This document shows, piece after piece, positions 33,871 through 45,439 of a stretch of 64,000 nucleotides of DNA. Positions within the stretch are counted from its first letter, which is position 1. Each line of letters begins with the position of its first letter. The notes below the pieces were generated by a model. The model was not told the DNA's origin. It worked only from the letters and a program-made list of their open reading frames with translations, and made no database searches. The DNA lies in assembly GCA_964036045.1 (NCBI GenBank), contig OZ038379.1:188059885-188123884 (forward strand), read 5' to 3'. The DNA comes from Eutreptiella sp. 'Long Island Sound 2002'. Taxonomy: Eukaryota; Euglenozoa; Euglenophyceae; Eutreptiales; Eutreptiaceae. Made by a program: the position numbers and the translations under genes.

Positions 33871-35331
33871 GTGTGGCGTTTGCGTTTGGGTCCGGGTTGT
33901 GCTTGGGTTTGGGTTTCGGTAAGCCCGCCAGCCCTGGCTGGGGTCTTGGTTTGGGTTTGTTTGGGTACGCTTGTGGTTGCGCCCTTGTTTTCCCGGTCCG
34001 GGTTCGCCGTGTTTGCGGTCAGGCTTGGGTTTCGGCCTGCATCCCACCATTCTTGGTTGACGTTTTGAGGCGTGCGTGGCTGTGTGTCTGCGCTCCGTCT
34101 GTACTCTGCCGTTCCCGAATCGGGTGTGCGGTGTGGGCGTGTGTGCTTGGGTCTGGGTTTTAGGCTGCGCCCCGCCACTCCCAGGGGAGGTGTTGGGGTG
34201 TGTGTGTGTTTGTGTGCTCTTCCCGCGTGGTCCCCTGCACCTCCTGGCAGGGGGTGCGGTGCGGGGGTGTGTGCTTGGGCCTGGGTTGCTGCCGCGCCCC
34301 GCCACTCCTGGCTGGAGTGTTGGGGCGTGTGTGTGTTTGTGTTGGTGCCCCGCTTGTACCCCGCCATTCCTGGCTGGGGTGTGCGGTGTGGACGTGCGTG
34401 CTGGGCTCAGGTTTCGGCTGTGTGCCGCTCCTCTTGGTTGGGTTGTTGGGGTGTGTGTGTGTTCGTGCGTGTACCCCCCTTGCACCCCGTCCTTCCTGGG
34501 GGGCCGCCTGTGGCGTGGGGGTGTGCGGGTGCTGTCGTGGCTGGGGTTTGTCCCCCCCCCTCCCCTTTGGGATGTTTTTTCTTTTGGGGGGGCGCCGTGG
34601 CGTGTTGTGTCGTTGCTTTGTGGTGTCGGTCGCTGGATGTCCGGGTCCTGGGTCCCCCGGTGTCCGTCCCCCCTTCCCCTCTCGTTCGGGCTGCGCCTTT
34701 GTGTTTTTTTTGTTTTGTTTTTTTCGTGTTCCCAGCGTGGTGTGTGTCGGCGTGTTTGTGGTGTCCCTTGTTCCGGTGGGCCGCTGCTCCCGGTTTGGTG
34801 TTGCCGGTTTTGCCTGGGTGGTCCTCGAGTGCCCCTTCGGGGGGTCCCGTCCTCGGTGCCGTCTGGCTGGGGGGTTGGGCCGCCTTTTGTGGCGTGGGTG
34901 GGCGGTTTCGTGGCTGTGGGCCTTTCTCGTGCCCCCCCCCCTGCTTTTTTTTTAGAGGGGGGTCTGCCTGTTCCTCCCTCTGCCTTCCCTGGGCTGGTGC
35001 ACGCACTGGTCGGCATTCGGTGTGGTCTTCCGGGTTCCTGTTGGTGTTTGCGTTTTGCCAGGCCTTGCCCCGGCCCCATGGGTCGGGTGGGTTATGTACA
35101 CGTTGGGCTCGGAGACCCTTCCTGCTGGGTTAGGTTCTGGCTCTGCCGGCCGGGCGGTTGCGCCAGGCGGCTTCGTGAGGCTCTGCGTTAGGGGGGTTGG
35201 AGTTTTTCGTGTCCCTTCACCTCCGCGGTGCCGGTTTTAAATTTCTGGCGGCGGTTTGTGTGGGCGGACCGCCACCGTTGTTGCCGGGCGCGCGGTGGCC
35301 CCTTGCCGGTTTGTGGCGGGCTGGTGCGGCG
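33871..35331. repeat. 1461-bp tandem duplication, copy 1
   Basis: It begins GTGTGGCGTTTGCGTTTGGG and ends CTGGTGCGGCG. The next copy starts 1473 bp later after the 12-bp spacer TTTGTTTGTTTT. Inside are at least three diverged ~127-131-bp minisatellite units (starts near 34122, 34249 and 34380) with TGTTGGGGTGTGTGTGTG. The long frames (353-371 aa on plus, 525 aa on minus) are repeated in both copies but are Cys/Gly/Val- or Thr/His/Pro-rich low complexity. Confidence 0.93.
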
Positions 35332-35343
35332 TTTGTTTGTTTT

Positions 35344-36804
35344 GTGTGGCGTTTGCGTTTGGGTCCGGGTTGTGCTTGGGTTTGGGTTTCGGTAAGCCCG
35401 CCAGCCCTGGCTGGGGTCTTGGTTTGGGTTTGTTTGGGTACGCTTGTGGTTGCGCCCTTGTTTTCCCGGTCCGGGTTCGCCGTGTTTGCGGTCAGGCTTG
35501 GGTTTCGGCCTGCATCCCACCATTCTTGGTTGACGTTTTGAGGCGTGCGTGGCTGTGTGTCTGCGCTCCGTCTGTACTCTGCCGTTCCCGAATCGGGTGT
35601 GCGGTGTGGGCGTGTGTGCTTGGGTCTGGGTTTTAGGCTGCGCCCCGCCACTCCCAGGGGAGGTGTTGGGGTGTGTGTGTGTTTGTGTGCTCTTCCCGCG
35701 TGGTCCCCTGCACCTCCTGGCAGGGGGTGCGGTGCGGGGGTGTGTGCTTGGGCCTGGGTTGCTGCCGCGCCCCGCCACTCCTGGCTGGAGTGTTGGGGCG
35801 TGTGTGTGTTTGTGTTGGTGCCCCGCTTGTACCCCGCCATTCCTGGCTGGGGTGTGCGGTGTGGACGTGCGTGCTGGGCTCAGGTTTCGGCTGTGTGCCG
35901 CTCCTCTTGGTTGGGTTGTTGGGGTGTGTGTGTGTTCGTGCGTGTACCCCCCTTGCACCCCGTCCTTCCTGGGGGGCCGCCTGTGGCGTGGGGGTGTGCG
36001 GGTGCTGTCGTGGCTGGGGTTTGTCCCCCCCCCTCCCCTTTGGGATGTTTTTTCTTTTGGGGGGGCGCCGTGGCGTGTTGTGTCGTTGCTTTGTGGTGTC
36101 GGTCGCTGGATGTCCGGGTCCTGGGTCCCCCGGTGTCCGTCCCCCCTTCCCCTCTCGTTCGGGCTGCGCCTTTGTGTTTTTTTTGTTTTGTTTTTTTCGT
36201 GTTCCCAGCGTGGTGTGTGTCGGCGTGTTTGTGGTGTCCCTTGTTCCGGTGGGCCGCTGCTCCCGGTTTGGTGTTGCCGGTTTTGCCTGGGTGGTCCTCG
36301 AGTGCCCCTTCGGGGGGTCCCGTCCTCGGTGCCGTCTGGCTGGGGGGTTGGGCCGCCTTTTGTGGCGTGGGTGGGCGGTTTCGTGGCTGTGGGCCTTTCT
36401 CGTGCCCCCCCCCCTGCTTTTTTTTTAGAGGGGGGTCCGCCTGTTCCTCCCTCTGCCTTCCCTGGGCTGGTGCACGCACTGGTCGGCATTCGGTGTGGTC
36501 TTCCGGGTTCCTGTTGGTGTTTGCGTTTTGCCAGGCCTTGCCCCGGCCCCATGGGTCGGGTGGGTTATGTACACGTTGGGCTCGGAGACCCTTCCTGCTG
36601 GGTTAGGTTCTGGCTCTGCCGGCCGGGCGGTTGCGCCAGGCGGCTTCGTGAGGCTCTGCGTTAGGGGGGTTGGAGTTTTTCGTGTCCCTTCACCTCCGCG
36701 GTGCCGGTTTTAAATTTCTGGCGGCGGTTTGTGTGGGCGGACCGCCACCGTTGTTGCCGGGCGCGCGGTGGCCCCTTGCCGGTTTGTGGCGGGCTGGTGC
36801 GGCG
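35344..36804. repeat. 1461-bp tandem duplication, copy 2
   Basis: Nearly identical to 33871-35331; one clear difference seen by eye is GGGGTCTGCC versus GGGGTCCGCC. The near-identity implies recent duplication, or it could be an assembly effect. Confidence 0.93.
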
Positions 36805-36859
36805 CCTTCCGGGGATGTGTGGTGGCTTGTTTTGGTTAGACCCTCGGTTAGCGGCCCTC

Positions 36860-37150
36860 GCTTTGGTGTTGTGGTGTGCTGTGGTGCGCCGTGCAGCTTC
36901 GTGCCGTGTTTCGCCGTGCTGCGTCGTGCTGGTCCGTGCTGTGTTGCGGTGCGCCCTGCTGGGTCGCGTCGTGTTGCGCTGTGTCGTGCCGTGGTGTGCC
37001 GCTCTGTGCCGCGTCGTGTCGCGTTGTGCTGTGGCGTGCTGTGCCTTGGGGTGCCTTGTTGTGGTGCGTTGCACAGTGGTGCGCTGCGGTGCGGTGTGCC
37101 GTGCTGCCTCGTGTTGTGCCGTGGTGGGTTGGTGGAGGTCAGTCCAGCCC
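36860..37150. repeat. Degenerate GTGCY pentamer tract
   Basis: GTGCT, GTGCC and GTGCG repeat with a 5-nt rhythm (for example CGTGCTGCGTCGTGCTGGTC). Simple repeat; frames through it are not genes. Confidence 0.8.
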
Positions 37151-38450
37151 GTGTCGTGGTGCGGAGTGCGGGTCCGAGTGTGGCTGGCCGGTGGTCGGGG
37201 GTGCGGTTAGGTGCGGGGTGGCTCGGTGGGTCTGTGCTGTAAGGGTCTGGGCGTGCCGCGCGGGCTGGTGGGTCGGTTAGGTGTCCGCGGGGTTGCCCTC
37301 CCTGGGGGCCTGTGCTGTGGTCCCGTGTCCTCTGGGGGTCCTGGCCTCTAGCCCTGGGTGCTGTGGCCGCTCCTTCTTCCTCTTCCGGTGCCTGTGAGGC
37401 GGCCCTTGCTGTGGCCGGGGTCGTCGCCGGGCGGTGAGGGCGTGGTGGTGGGCTGCGCGGCGGTGTTCTCGGCGGCTACCTCTGTGGGTGTAGCGCTTTC
37501 TCCCCGTGCATGTGTGCCTTGCTTCCCCTCTGTGGTTTCTGGTGGCTGGTGGGCGTGAGCCGGTGTGGTCCGTACGGCGTCCCATTCGTGTTTCCGCGGC
37601 GTGTGTTGGGGGCGTGCGCCTCCGGGGGTCGTGCGGTGTCGGCTGGGGGTGGGGCGGTGTTGGTCCCTCCGTCGTGACATGCCCTTCCTGCTTGTGGGCC
37701 CAGTTGCCCGTCGTTGTGTCACGCTTTCTCTGCGCCTCGGTCTCTGTTCCTTCCCTTTCTGGCCCATGGGTGGTGTCCTGCTCCCATGTTGCGGCGCTCC
37801 CAGTGCCCTCTCCCTGTGGGCGCCTGCCAGTCACTTTGAGCCCTTCCTTGCCCCCTTGCCGGAGTGACCCTTTCTGTCCCTTGCCCTCCCCTTGCCCGTG
37901 CCCTTTCCCTTCCCGGTGTGGCGGTGGTGGGGTGGGGAGGGGGCCTGTGGGGCGACGATGGCCCGGGCCTGGGGTCTGGGTGGCCTCGAGCCACTGGCGG
38001 AGGGTTTATGGGGTGTAGGGGGGGCGGAGGCCCTGGACAGCGTCGCGGAGGGGGGCCTCCCATGCCGCCTGCGGCATGGTGGCATCTGGGGCGGCCTCGT
38101 TGGGGTTCGCGGGGGTGCGGGCGTGGATCTCCTGGAAGGTGTGCACCATGCCCCCCCCCCCTGCGCCTTCCCGCTCCCCTGGCCCACTTCACCCAGCGGC
38201 GGAGCTCCTGCAAGGCGGGGGCAGACCACCAGGCGAGGTGGGCGGGGGCCTGGGGGGGGGAGGGGTCCGAGCTCGAGGTCTTGGAGTGGCGGGAGGAGGA
38301 CGTGGACATACGGCGGTGGCGGGCGTGGCGGCACCTGGGGGAGCGGGAGCGGCAGTGGTGGGGGCTTGGGGTGGAGGACGGGCACGGGCGGCGGGCGGAA
38401 CCGGAAGCTCTGTGAGGCTCGGGGGGGGAGGGGGAGGTGGACATGGGGCG
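37151..38450. other. GC-rich low-complexity sequence
   Basis: GT- then CT-rich sequence, then G-rich tracts. The stretch at 38330-38430 (GGGGGAGCGGGAGCGGC...GGCGGGCGGAAC) resembles 41362-41470, so the two flanks of repeat B2 belong to one minisatellite. I see no gene. Confidence 0.6.
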
Positions 38451-41351
38451 GCGTTTCAGGATCCTTGCCACTCTGCAACAGGGGAACGAAAGTATGTACA
38501 GCAACACATCAGGATATGTACACATGGGGTTAAGACTGGACTGGGGTAAGGGCATCACAGGACAATAGACACTCTATCCTAACTTGTATCCCACCGACCC
38601 TCTCAGTGGCTGGTGAGGGCGGGGGCTCAAACACAACCCATGCCCTGCTCAGTCCGGACCCTGAAACCCTGCCCATAAGGGAGGTGTCCCGCCCAGCCAC
38701 AGGCGAGTTCCTGGGAACCAAGGGGCTCCAAGGCTAACCGATGGTAGCTCCCGATGCTCCCTTAACTGCAGGTCCCAACTCCTCTCTGAGCCAGAGATAT
38801 GGCCCCGCCATTATCACCCGGGAGTTGGTAGCTGAAAATGGGCTGTTTCAGCCCAAACTGAAATCAACTCAAAAATCCCCGAAATTGACCTCTTGTCCGG
38901 ACCCGCCAGAGGTAGGGACGAGGCAATTGACCCTATGCCCTTCGAGTACGAACTCCCTGGAGCCCTCACCCAACTTGGTTCCCTCTGAGGTTCCGGCATC
39001 AGGGCAACACGGATACGTCAAGTGGGGTCATGATGCCAAAATCACCAAAATTGGCGGCATTCCCACGCGTGGCTCGCCCGGCCAGGGCAAGGCCAATGGT
39101 ACACAGGTCAGGAGGCAGGACCTGGGACTTATATCTGAGTGTACAACTTGAAACTGGGTCCGGGCTCCCTGTGGGCATGGAGAAATGGGGCCGCCAATTG
39201 ACCACACGGAAGGGGGAAATTGGGGTCCCAAAATGGGGTCATTTTGGCTGCTTGAAATGAGCCAAAATCCGGTGTGCTCCCAATAGTATATCTCCACGCC
39301 GGCTTGGAGATCCGATCCGCCATTCCATACGCCATTCACCAGGAGTCTAACAGAGACTCCCATGCCCTTGGCTCTCAAAGAACTCCATGCCACTTGGCGT
39401 GGTGACGATCCCAATTGGGTCCACAAATGCCAAAATGGTAAAATTGCCCACACTCACTTTGGGCTAGCGCCTTAACGAAGGTTGCTCCGCTTCGCCCACG
39501 TGGTGTGTGAACCATGGGGACCATTATGCATAACACCCACGTCATATATGGCCCATTGGTCCATGCGTCCGGCGTGCACGGGTGGGCTCAACATAGTGCA
39601 CGGCGGGCAGCAAAAGTGGAAAATTGCTCAAAATGACCAAAAATGCGCACACTCATGGTTGAAGCAAATGAGGCACATGCCCGACTTGGACCGGAGTGTG
39701 CCATAGGATTGGTATCAAGTCATATGTGTCGAACATATCTTTTGGGCGTCGCCCAACTCCTCCGGTATTGGGAATGGCAGGGTCGCCAAGTGAGCCCATG
39801 ATTTGGGATAGTCCCAAATCGCCAACATGGCGGCCACGGTATGCCAAGCTCAAGAGGAGTTATTCGCCGGGTCCAAGATATGTTGGGCACCGAAGTATGT
39901 ACCCTCATATCACACTTGGGTCATGATGTCAATTGAGCGCAACGTTGAGATACAAGGTCACCACTTGACATCATGACGGGCCAAAAACGGCAAAATTGGT
40001 ACAAAGACACACAAAAGTGCCTTGAAAGGCGCACAAATATGTTATAATATCTTCGGATTGGATCATGCAATCAACTAATCCTTCTAAACACAATGACTTG
40101 ACACTAATGACCCCCGATCCCACATATGTGCTCCACTTGGGGCGCCTTGAAAGGTTACGAGCGCTACTTCCCAAGTGGGCACATGAAAATATGGAAAATT
40201 GCAAAATGCACACCTTGCTCCCAACGCATCGCTTCGGGAACGCCACACAAGCTTCCCTTCACGAAGGTTAGGCTTGCAATTGATCGTAGGGAGTATGGAG
40301 AAGGGGCTTGCACAATATGAGGTCCATTGGCGAGTGCATCGCTCTTAGCCAAACCCGCCAAATGGGCACGCAATACAACACATGGCACATACCACTTATA
40401 GCCCAAAAAGATAGCTCCCCCCACGATATGTCATGCCCCTCCAAGGGCATAACTTTGTGTCAATCGCTCATAGGAACTCAAGGAGAGTTCCTATGCAACA
40501 CCAACACTGGCGCGCTACACTCGAAAGTTATCCTAACGCACGCAATATCATGGCCATAGAGTTACAACGCAAACTCTACCCTCTTGACCATGATCCATTA
40601 CACTAGCGCGCACGTGTGGAGACGCAAGGCATAGGATGCTTCCTAAATTACGTTGGGAGTATTGTGAATACATCCCACGTTTCCTTATTGTCATTCCTCG
40701 CAAGCAACACGAGATATGACCTTCACAAGTGGCCTCACGAATCAACTTTGTTTTGCCCATATCTTTAAGACAAATGGAGGGCAGGATAAAAGGAAAGTTG
40801 ATTCGTGCATAGGGAAGCACGTAGGTCCACTCGAAAGAGGTCAAATCAAGTGCGGGGATGTCGAAGTCGAAAATCCGATTTCGAAATCCTGAAAAATTCG
40901 GATTAAGGTTGCGAGTGTAAGATGTGAAAATTGCGGAAGCATCCATGCAGTTTCTGAAGGCTTTGGAGCCTTCGTGACGGATTGCGTTAAAATTTCCATT
41001 AATAAGAGTTAAACTGGCGGTTACGGTAAAGTCGCGATCCAACCGCCAGCAGTCAAAACAGTGAGTATCAGAACGGAAGCGTAAAAATTGACGGAAACAA
41101 TGTGAAAATAAAACCCTGTTGATTCCTGATATTCTGATACACAAATCTCCGCTGGCGGTGCATCGGTTGCCGATGCGGGGCTTTACGGCACGGAACACGC
41201 TCCCGCCGGGCTCGCACCGGGCGTCAACGGGCGCCTTCCGTACATGGGGTTAGTGGACCGGAGACCGGTCTTCTCTTCCATACATGGGGTTAGTGGACCG
41301 GAGACCGGTTGTATGCCCTACCCCAGCCATGGCGTTCTGGGTACCGCTTCA
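38451..41351 (-). repeat. LTR-like repeat B2, probable solo LTR, minus orientation
   Basis: Collinear with 8073-10987 and of nearly equal length. It ends GGGTACCGCTTCA like B1. It sits inside the G-rich minisatellite, but I cannot read a clear target duplication. Confidence 0.68.
40548..41198 (-). CDS. Open frame inside repeat B2 (216 aa), function unknown
   Basis: This is the counterpart of the 222-aa frame in B1, sharing LTLINGNF/LTVIYRYF-type segments and RNLNPN.SG.RNRIFDFDIPALDLTS (read as separate blocks). No domain is recognised and no start context supports it. Confidence 0.25.
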   Translation of the reverse strand: MFRAVKPRIGNRCTASGDLCIRISGINRVLFSHCFRQFLRFRSDTHCFDCWRLDRDFTVTASLTLINGNFNAIRHEGSKAFRNCMDASAIFTSYTRNLNPNFSGFRNRIFDFDIPALDLTSFEWTYVLPYARINFPFILPSICLKDMGKTKLIREATCEGHISCCLRGMTIRKRGMYSQYSQRNLGSILCLASPHVRASVMDHGQEGRVCVVTLWP

Positions 41352-42964
41352 GTGGCATGCTTGGCGGCGCCTGGGGGAGCGGGAGCGGCTGTGGCGGGGG
41401 CTGGGGGTGGAGGACACGTACGGGCGGCGGGCGGAACGGGAAGCCCTGTGGGGCTCTTGGGGGCAGGGGGAGGGGAACATGGGGTGGTGGTGGCGCGCGT
41501 GGTGGCGCCCGGAGGAGCGGGAGAGGCGGGAGCGGGGCCCTGGGGGGTCTTGGTGGCGGTTTGGGGAGCGGGAGCGGCGCGAGTGAGCGGCTGAGGCGTG
41601 GTGGCGGTGTGGGGAGCGTGAGCGACGGGGTTAGGTGCGCCGTGCGGGGGGGGAGCGGGAGCGCCGCCGTTTGCGGGACCGGGCCTCGTCGCGGGGCGAG
41701 TCGGGCCAGTCAGGAGGTGTCGGCGGGTCTTGGGGGGCCTCGCGTGGTGCCGCCTTGGGGGGGGGGGGGAGTCCGCCGCCCTCCATGGATCCGCCGTGTA
41801 GGGGTGCGGCAGCGGCGGCGGCTGGTGGCACGGGTTGAGTGACTGTCCCCAGTGGGGTCGGGCCCGGGGGGCCCCTTCGGCGTGGACTTGGTGGCCGGGG
41901 AGATACGGTTCCTGGTATGGTTGGGGTGGCCCCTGGTGGTAGGCGAGGTATGGGGGTGGAGCGCCCAGTTGCTGCCATCCCATACGCTGGTGCTGCTCGT
42001 GCACGGGGGGTGGTGGCCCGGTGGGGTAGGGTGATGGGCAGTGGAAGTGGTGGGGGTAGTGTTGGTGGTGGTGGTGGTGGTGGTGGTGGGGCCGTTGGTG
42101 CTGGTGGCGCTGGTAGTGGTTGGGATGGTGCTGCGGGTATGGCCCTAGGACTCCTTGTGGATATTCCGGTCCCCTGGTGGGGGTGGGGGGTTGGGCATCG
42201 TGCGCAGTCCCTGGGGCGGTACTGTTTGGTGGGTAGCGGGGGCGGGTCGGGGGCCGGGCTTAACGGTGGTTGAGGTCGAGGGGTCCCACGTCCCTGGGTC
42301 GGTCTGGCCGGCGGCGGTGGTGGTTTGTTGGGCGTGGATGATGGGGCGCTAGGAGATGGGGATGTTGACGAGGGTTTGGACGGGGTCGTGTCGGGTGGCC
42401 GCCTCTGTGGTGGCAGCGGCCGCTAGGGGGGGGGGGGGGCTTGGGTTGTGGTTGGTGGGGGGTCCTGGTTTGGGTTAGGGTTCGGGTTAAAGCAGTGTCG
42501 CTTGGGTTGCCTTCTTGCATTTGTGGTGTTGAGGGCTGCGTGGGGTGGTGTTGGTGGTGGTCCTGGTGCTGGTGTTGTGATCGTTTGGGCGCCGGCTTGG
42601 GTTTCGGGTCGGGTTTCCGGTTGGGGTCCGGTTCAAGGTTGAGGAGGACCTCGATCCGGAGATGTGAGGGCGCCGGTGCCGGGTGGCGGGGTTTCCCGGT
42701 GTGCTCCCGGCGTGCCTAGGTTGCCTGTGTGGGGGCCAGGGGGCCCCCGGTTGCCTGGCGTGCGGCGGCAGCTTTGGCTTTGGTCGTGGCCTTGTGGATG
42801 AGGTCGGCGGGGAGGGGCGGGTCGGAGGATGAGGCGGAAGACGACGCTGAGGATGAGGACTAGGAGGAAGTAGTGGTTTTGGGGGACGCGGGTTGTGCTG
42901 TGATGCGGGCGGTTGCGGGTCTGTGGGCGGCGGCTTCTGCTGCAGCCACGGCGGGGAGGATGGA
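41352..42964. repeat. G-rich minisatellite and (GGT)n tract
   Basis: G-rich units with GGGGGAGCGGGAGCGG recur at 41362-41640. A nearly pure GGT run lies at about 42062-42088. Three GGGTTA/GGGTTC units near 42474 resemble a telomere motif but are too few. No gene is supported. Confidence 0.7.
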
Positions 42965-43244
42965 GGGCGTATGCCAACTGACTGTAGTTCGGCGCGGCGA
43001 ATGGTTCCAGTGGTCGACTCGGTCCAGCTGGCGCTGATGCTACCGATCGACAGCGGCGAGCTGAAGTCGATGTTGCTGGGGCTTCGGCACCATCGCCATT
43101 TTCACCGGTAGGGTCGTTGATCTCGTCAACATCGATGACATCCGACGGTGATGCTCGAGAAGGTGGAGGTCGGGAGGAAGTTTGTGGCATCCGGGATGTA
43201 GTACCGTAGGCGGAGGCTCCGGCAGTTGACCCGGTTGCTCGCAT
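42633..43244 (-). CDS. Small frame downstream of E4 pol, unknown function
   Basis: It starts MRATGSTAGASAYGT and holds VIDVDEINDPTGENGDG, which recurs at 32830-33039. Beyond about residue 95 the frame enters unique sequence. It lies just after the chromodomain-coding frame, so it may be part of the 3' untranslated or LTR region of E4. No domain seen. Confidence 0.3.
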   Translation of the reverse strand: MRATGSTAGASAYGTTSRMPQTSSRPPPSRASPSDVIDVDEINDPTGENGDGAEAPATSTSARRCRSVASAPAGPSRPLEPFAAPNYSQLAYALHPPRRGCSRSRRPQTRNRPHHSTTRVPQNHYFLLVLILSVVFRLILRPAPPRRPHPQGHDQSQSCRRTPGNRGPPGPHTGNLGTPGAHRETPPPGTGALTSPDRGPPQP

Positions 43245-44913
43245 GAGTTTTTCGAAAAAGCATGCTGCAGAGAGGAGTGAGGTTACTCAGGGTGGAGCTG
43301 AAGGAACTCAAGGTACACAGGATCCTCCTCTGGAGCTTTGCTCGACTCCCAAGACCATGTGTCGTCTTCCCACTCACAACGGTACAGGAACGTGCGGCGC
43401 TTTTTGGATCCGACTCGACGTCTAGCCAGGATCTTGACAAGTCGAGGAGATTCCCCGGTTTGGACAAGTGGCATTGGGAACTCCCACATTGGCTGTCCCT
43501 GTCGATGGATGTAGGGCTTTATGCTGTCTCGATTGAAAACTCGCAACCCATGGAAGGAAGCAGGGATGTCCAGTTAACATTCTCGCCCTTGTTAAGTACC
43601 TCGAGAACTTTGTAAGGGCCGCACCAGACAACATCGAGTTTCCCTCTATGTCAATATTCCGGTACCAACACCCACCATCGTTCACCCACTTCAGGCACTC
43701 GAACGTGTCGGTCCATTTGTGGGACCACATGCATCTGGCGTCGACCTTCCTCGGCAAGCATTGCACGCACAGAATCGAAGGTACGTTCAGCTCGTTGCAT
43801 GTAATCATTCACGCTCGATGGCTCATGTGCATGAGAAGTCATTCAGGGAAAATCCAATTGAAAATGGGGTGTTCGTCCCTCATCTATCTCGAACGGGGAT
43901 AGCCGAAGGCTATTGGACGTCAGGTTGTTAAACTGAATCTCGGCGAACAGAAGGTCAACATCCGACTCGTTGTTACCAAAGATGCCGTGTGTACGCAAAC
44001 GCTGGAAGATGGACTGGTTGCTGCGCTCCGCTAGGCCATTGCCTCGAGGACGGTTGGCTACTGTTTGGTGCATCTCGATCTTGAAACGCTGAGCCAACTC
44101 CTTCCACGCTTGGGACTCGAACGGCTTGTCTCGATCGGAAACAATTTGTCGAGGGCATCCTTTCAGTCGAATTACTTCACACAGGAACACATAGATAAGG
44201 TTGTTGGCTGTCATATCTTTGCGGCAAGGGATGAACATTCCACGCTTGGAGAATCGGTCGACCACAGTCATGATGGCGTCATGGCCCCTAGTGGTTGGCG
44301 GCAATCCTGAAACCCAATCGATGGACACACTGTGCCATTTGGTGTCGGGCACCGGTAATGGTCTGGGCACTCTGGCGGTGTCGACTCGCCTTGACTTCGC
44401 CGCTTGACACACATCGTAACTTAAGATGTATCGCTCGACGTAATGTCGGAGATGCGAACCAACGTAGTCGCGCTTGATCAGTGCCATGATTCGGAGTACA
44501 CCCGAATGGCCATAGAACTCCGACTCGTGATACATAGCCACAATCGAGGTCACGAGCGTTCGAGGGACAAGCACACGTTTGCCCATCATCGACAAATGGA
44601 AGAATTTGCCATTATCGAAGGACAACTTGGGATCGCGGAGTTGGTGTCGTGCCGCAGGGCTTCGAACCGCGACTTCGTGGATGTGCCTCATACGTGGGTC
44701 TTCTCGATAGGCTGCTGCCCACACAGCTGTCGAAGTCAAGTCCTTGCACTGATAGTGTCGATGCACTTGGCGGTGTGTACCTTTAAGACTCGACGGGTAT
44801 GGCGTCTTCGGCCCAACCTTAGGCAAGGGGACTGATTGTAATGTGCCGTCTCGGTGACGTCGACAGCGAATCATTTCCGCCATGGTCGGAGCATATTGAA
44901 GTTTTCTTGCCAA
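42965..44913 (-). pseudogene. Integrase and chromodomain of chromovirus E4, degraded
   Basis: The minus-strand frame 44913-43843 encodes an integrase that would insert element cDNA. The zinc region has H-ESEFYG-H but reads ILSYDVCQAAK where a C-x2-C is expected, so the first Cys is Tyr. The core keeps SIDWVSGLPP, VSDRDKPFESQ and Glu in GLAERSNQ. TGA at 43843-43845 and TGA at 43651-43653 (EY-stop-HRGKLD) both interrupt the same frame and both fit CGA-to-TGA changes. A frameshift near 43575 moves the last part to another frame (43546-43283), which encodes RLVKILARRRVG and LYRCEWEDDTWSWE, a chromodomain. The N-terminal RT/RNase H part is missing. Confidence 0.85.
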
Positions 44914-45325
44914 AAGTAACTCGAAGAGGGCGGTCCATGCTTACGTGGGGAAGGTCGTCGGTGTCGGCAGGCATGTCGGGCTCGTTGCCAGCATCATCGA
45001 GATGTATCTCTTGTTGGTGTGAATCCTCAGCCAGGATATGTTCTAATGGTACTGGCTCCAGGTCCTCCGGCTTGACGCTTGTTGCGTTTGATGGTAGCGG
45101 CTCCAGGTCCTCTGGCTCGACGGCGGGCTGGGTGTCGAATTGGAGGGCTTGTTCCGCATGTTCGTCAGCATCAGGTTCCTTCCCCACGGAGCGTCCGCTT
45201 CGAAGTGAAACGTACAGGTGGTCGTACGGCTGGGGCCACACCTCGTTGTGTGAGAACGAGTTCTCGAGTACATGCAGGAACTCATCCACACGTTCTCCTT
45301 CCGGTGACGCCCCATTCTTGACCAA
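44819..45325 (-). pseudogene. Acidic frame upstream of the E4 integrase (168 aa)
   Basis: Contains a twofold PEDLEPLP/PEDLEPVP repeat and many Asp/Glu residues. It precedes the integrase on the same strand but in another frame. It may be linker or Gag-derived sequence of E4. I do not recognise a domain. Confidence 0.35.
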
Positions 45326-45439
45326 GGGAGTAAGAAAAAGTCACTGCCATGTCTTTCTTGGAGGGCTTGATCCAGGCCAAGCCCCCCTTAAAACCCTTTT
45401 GTTGATGCTAAGACTAACTTAAGTATTTTTATCTCTCTT

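Noticed and set aside
33502-36664. Long frames (353-525 aa) in the duplicated GT-rich block
   Set aside because: They repeat with the DNA duplication and minisatellite and show no domain, on either strand.
42474-42490. GGGTTAGGGTTCGGGTTA, telomere-like
   Set aside because: Only about three imperfect units inside a G-rich minisatellite.
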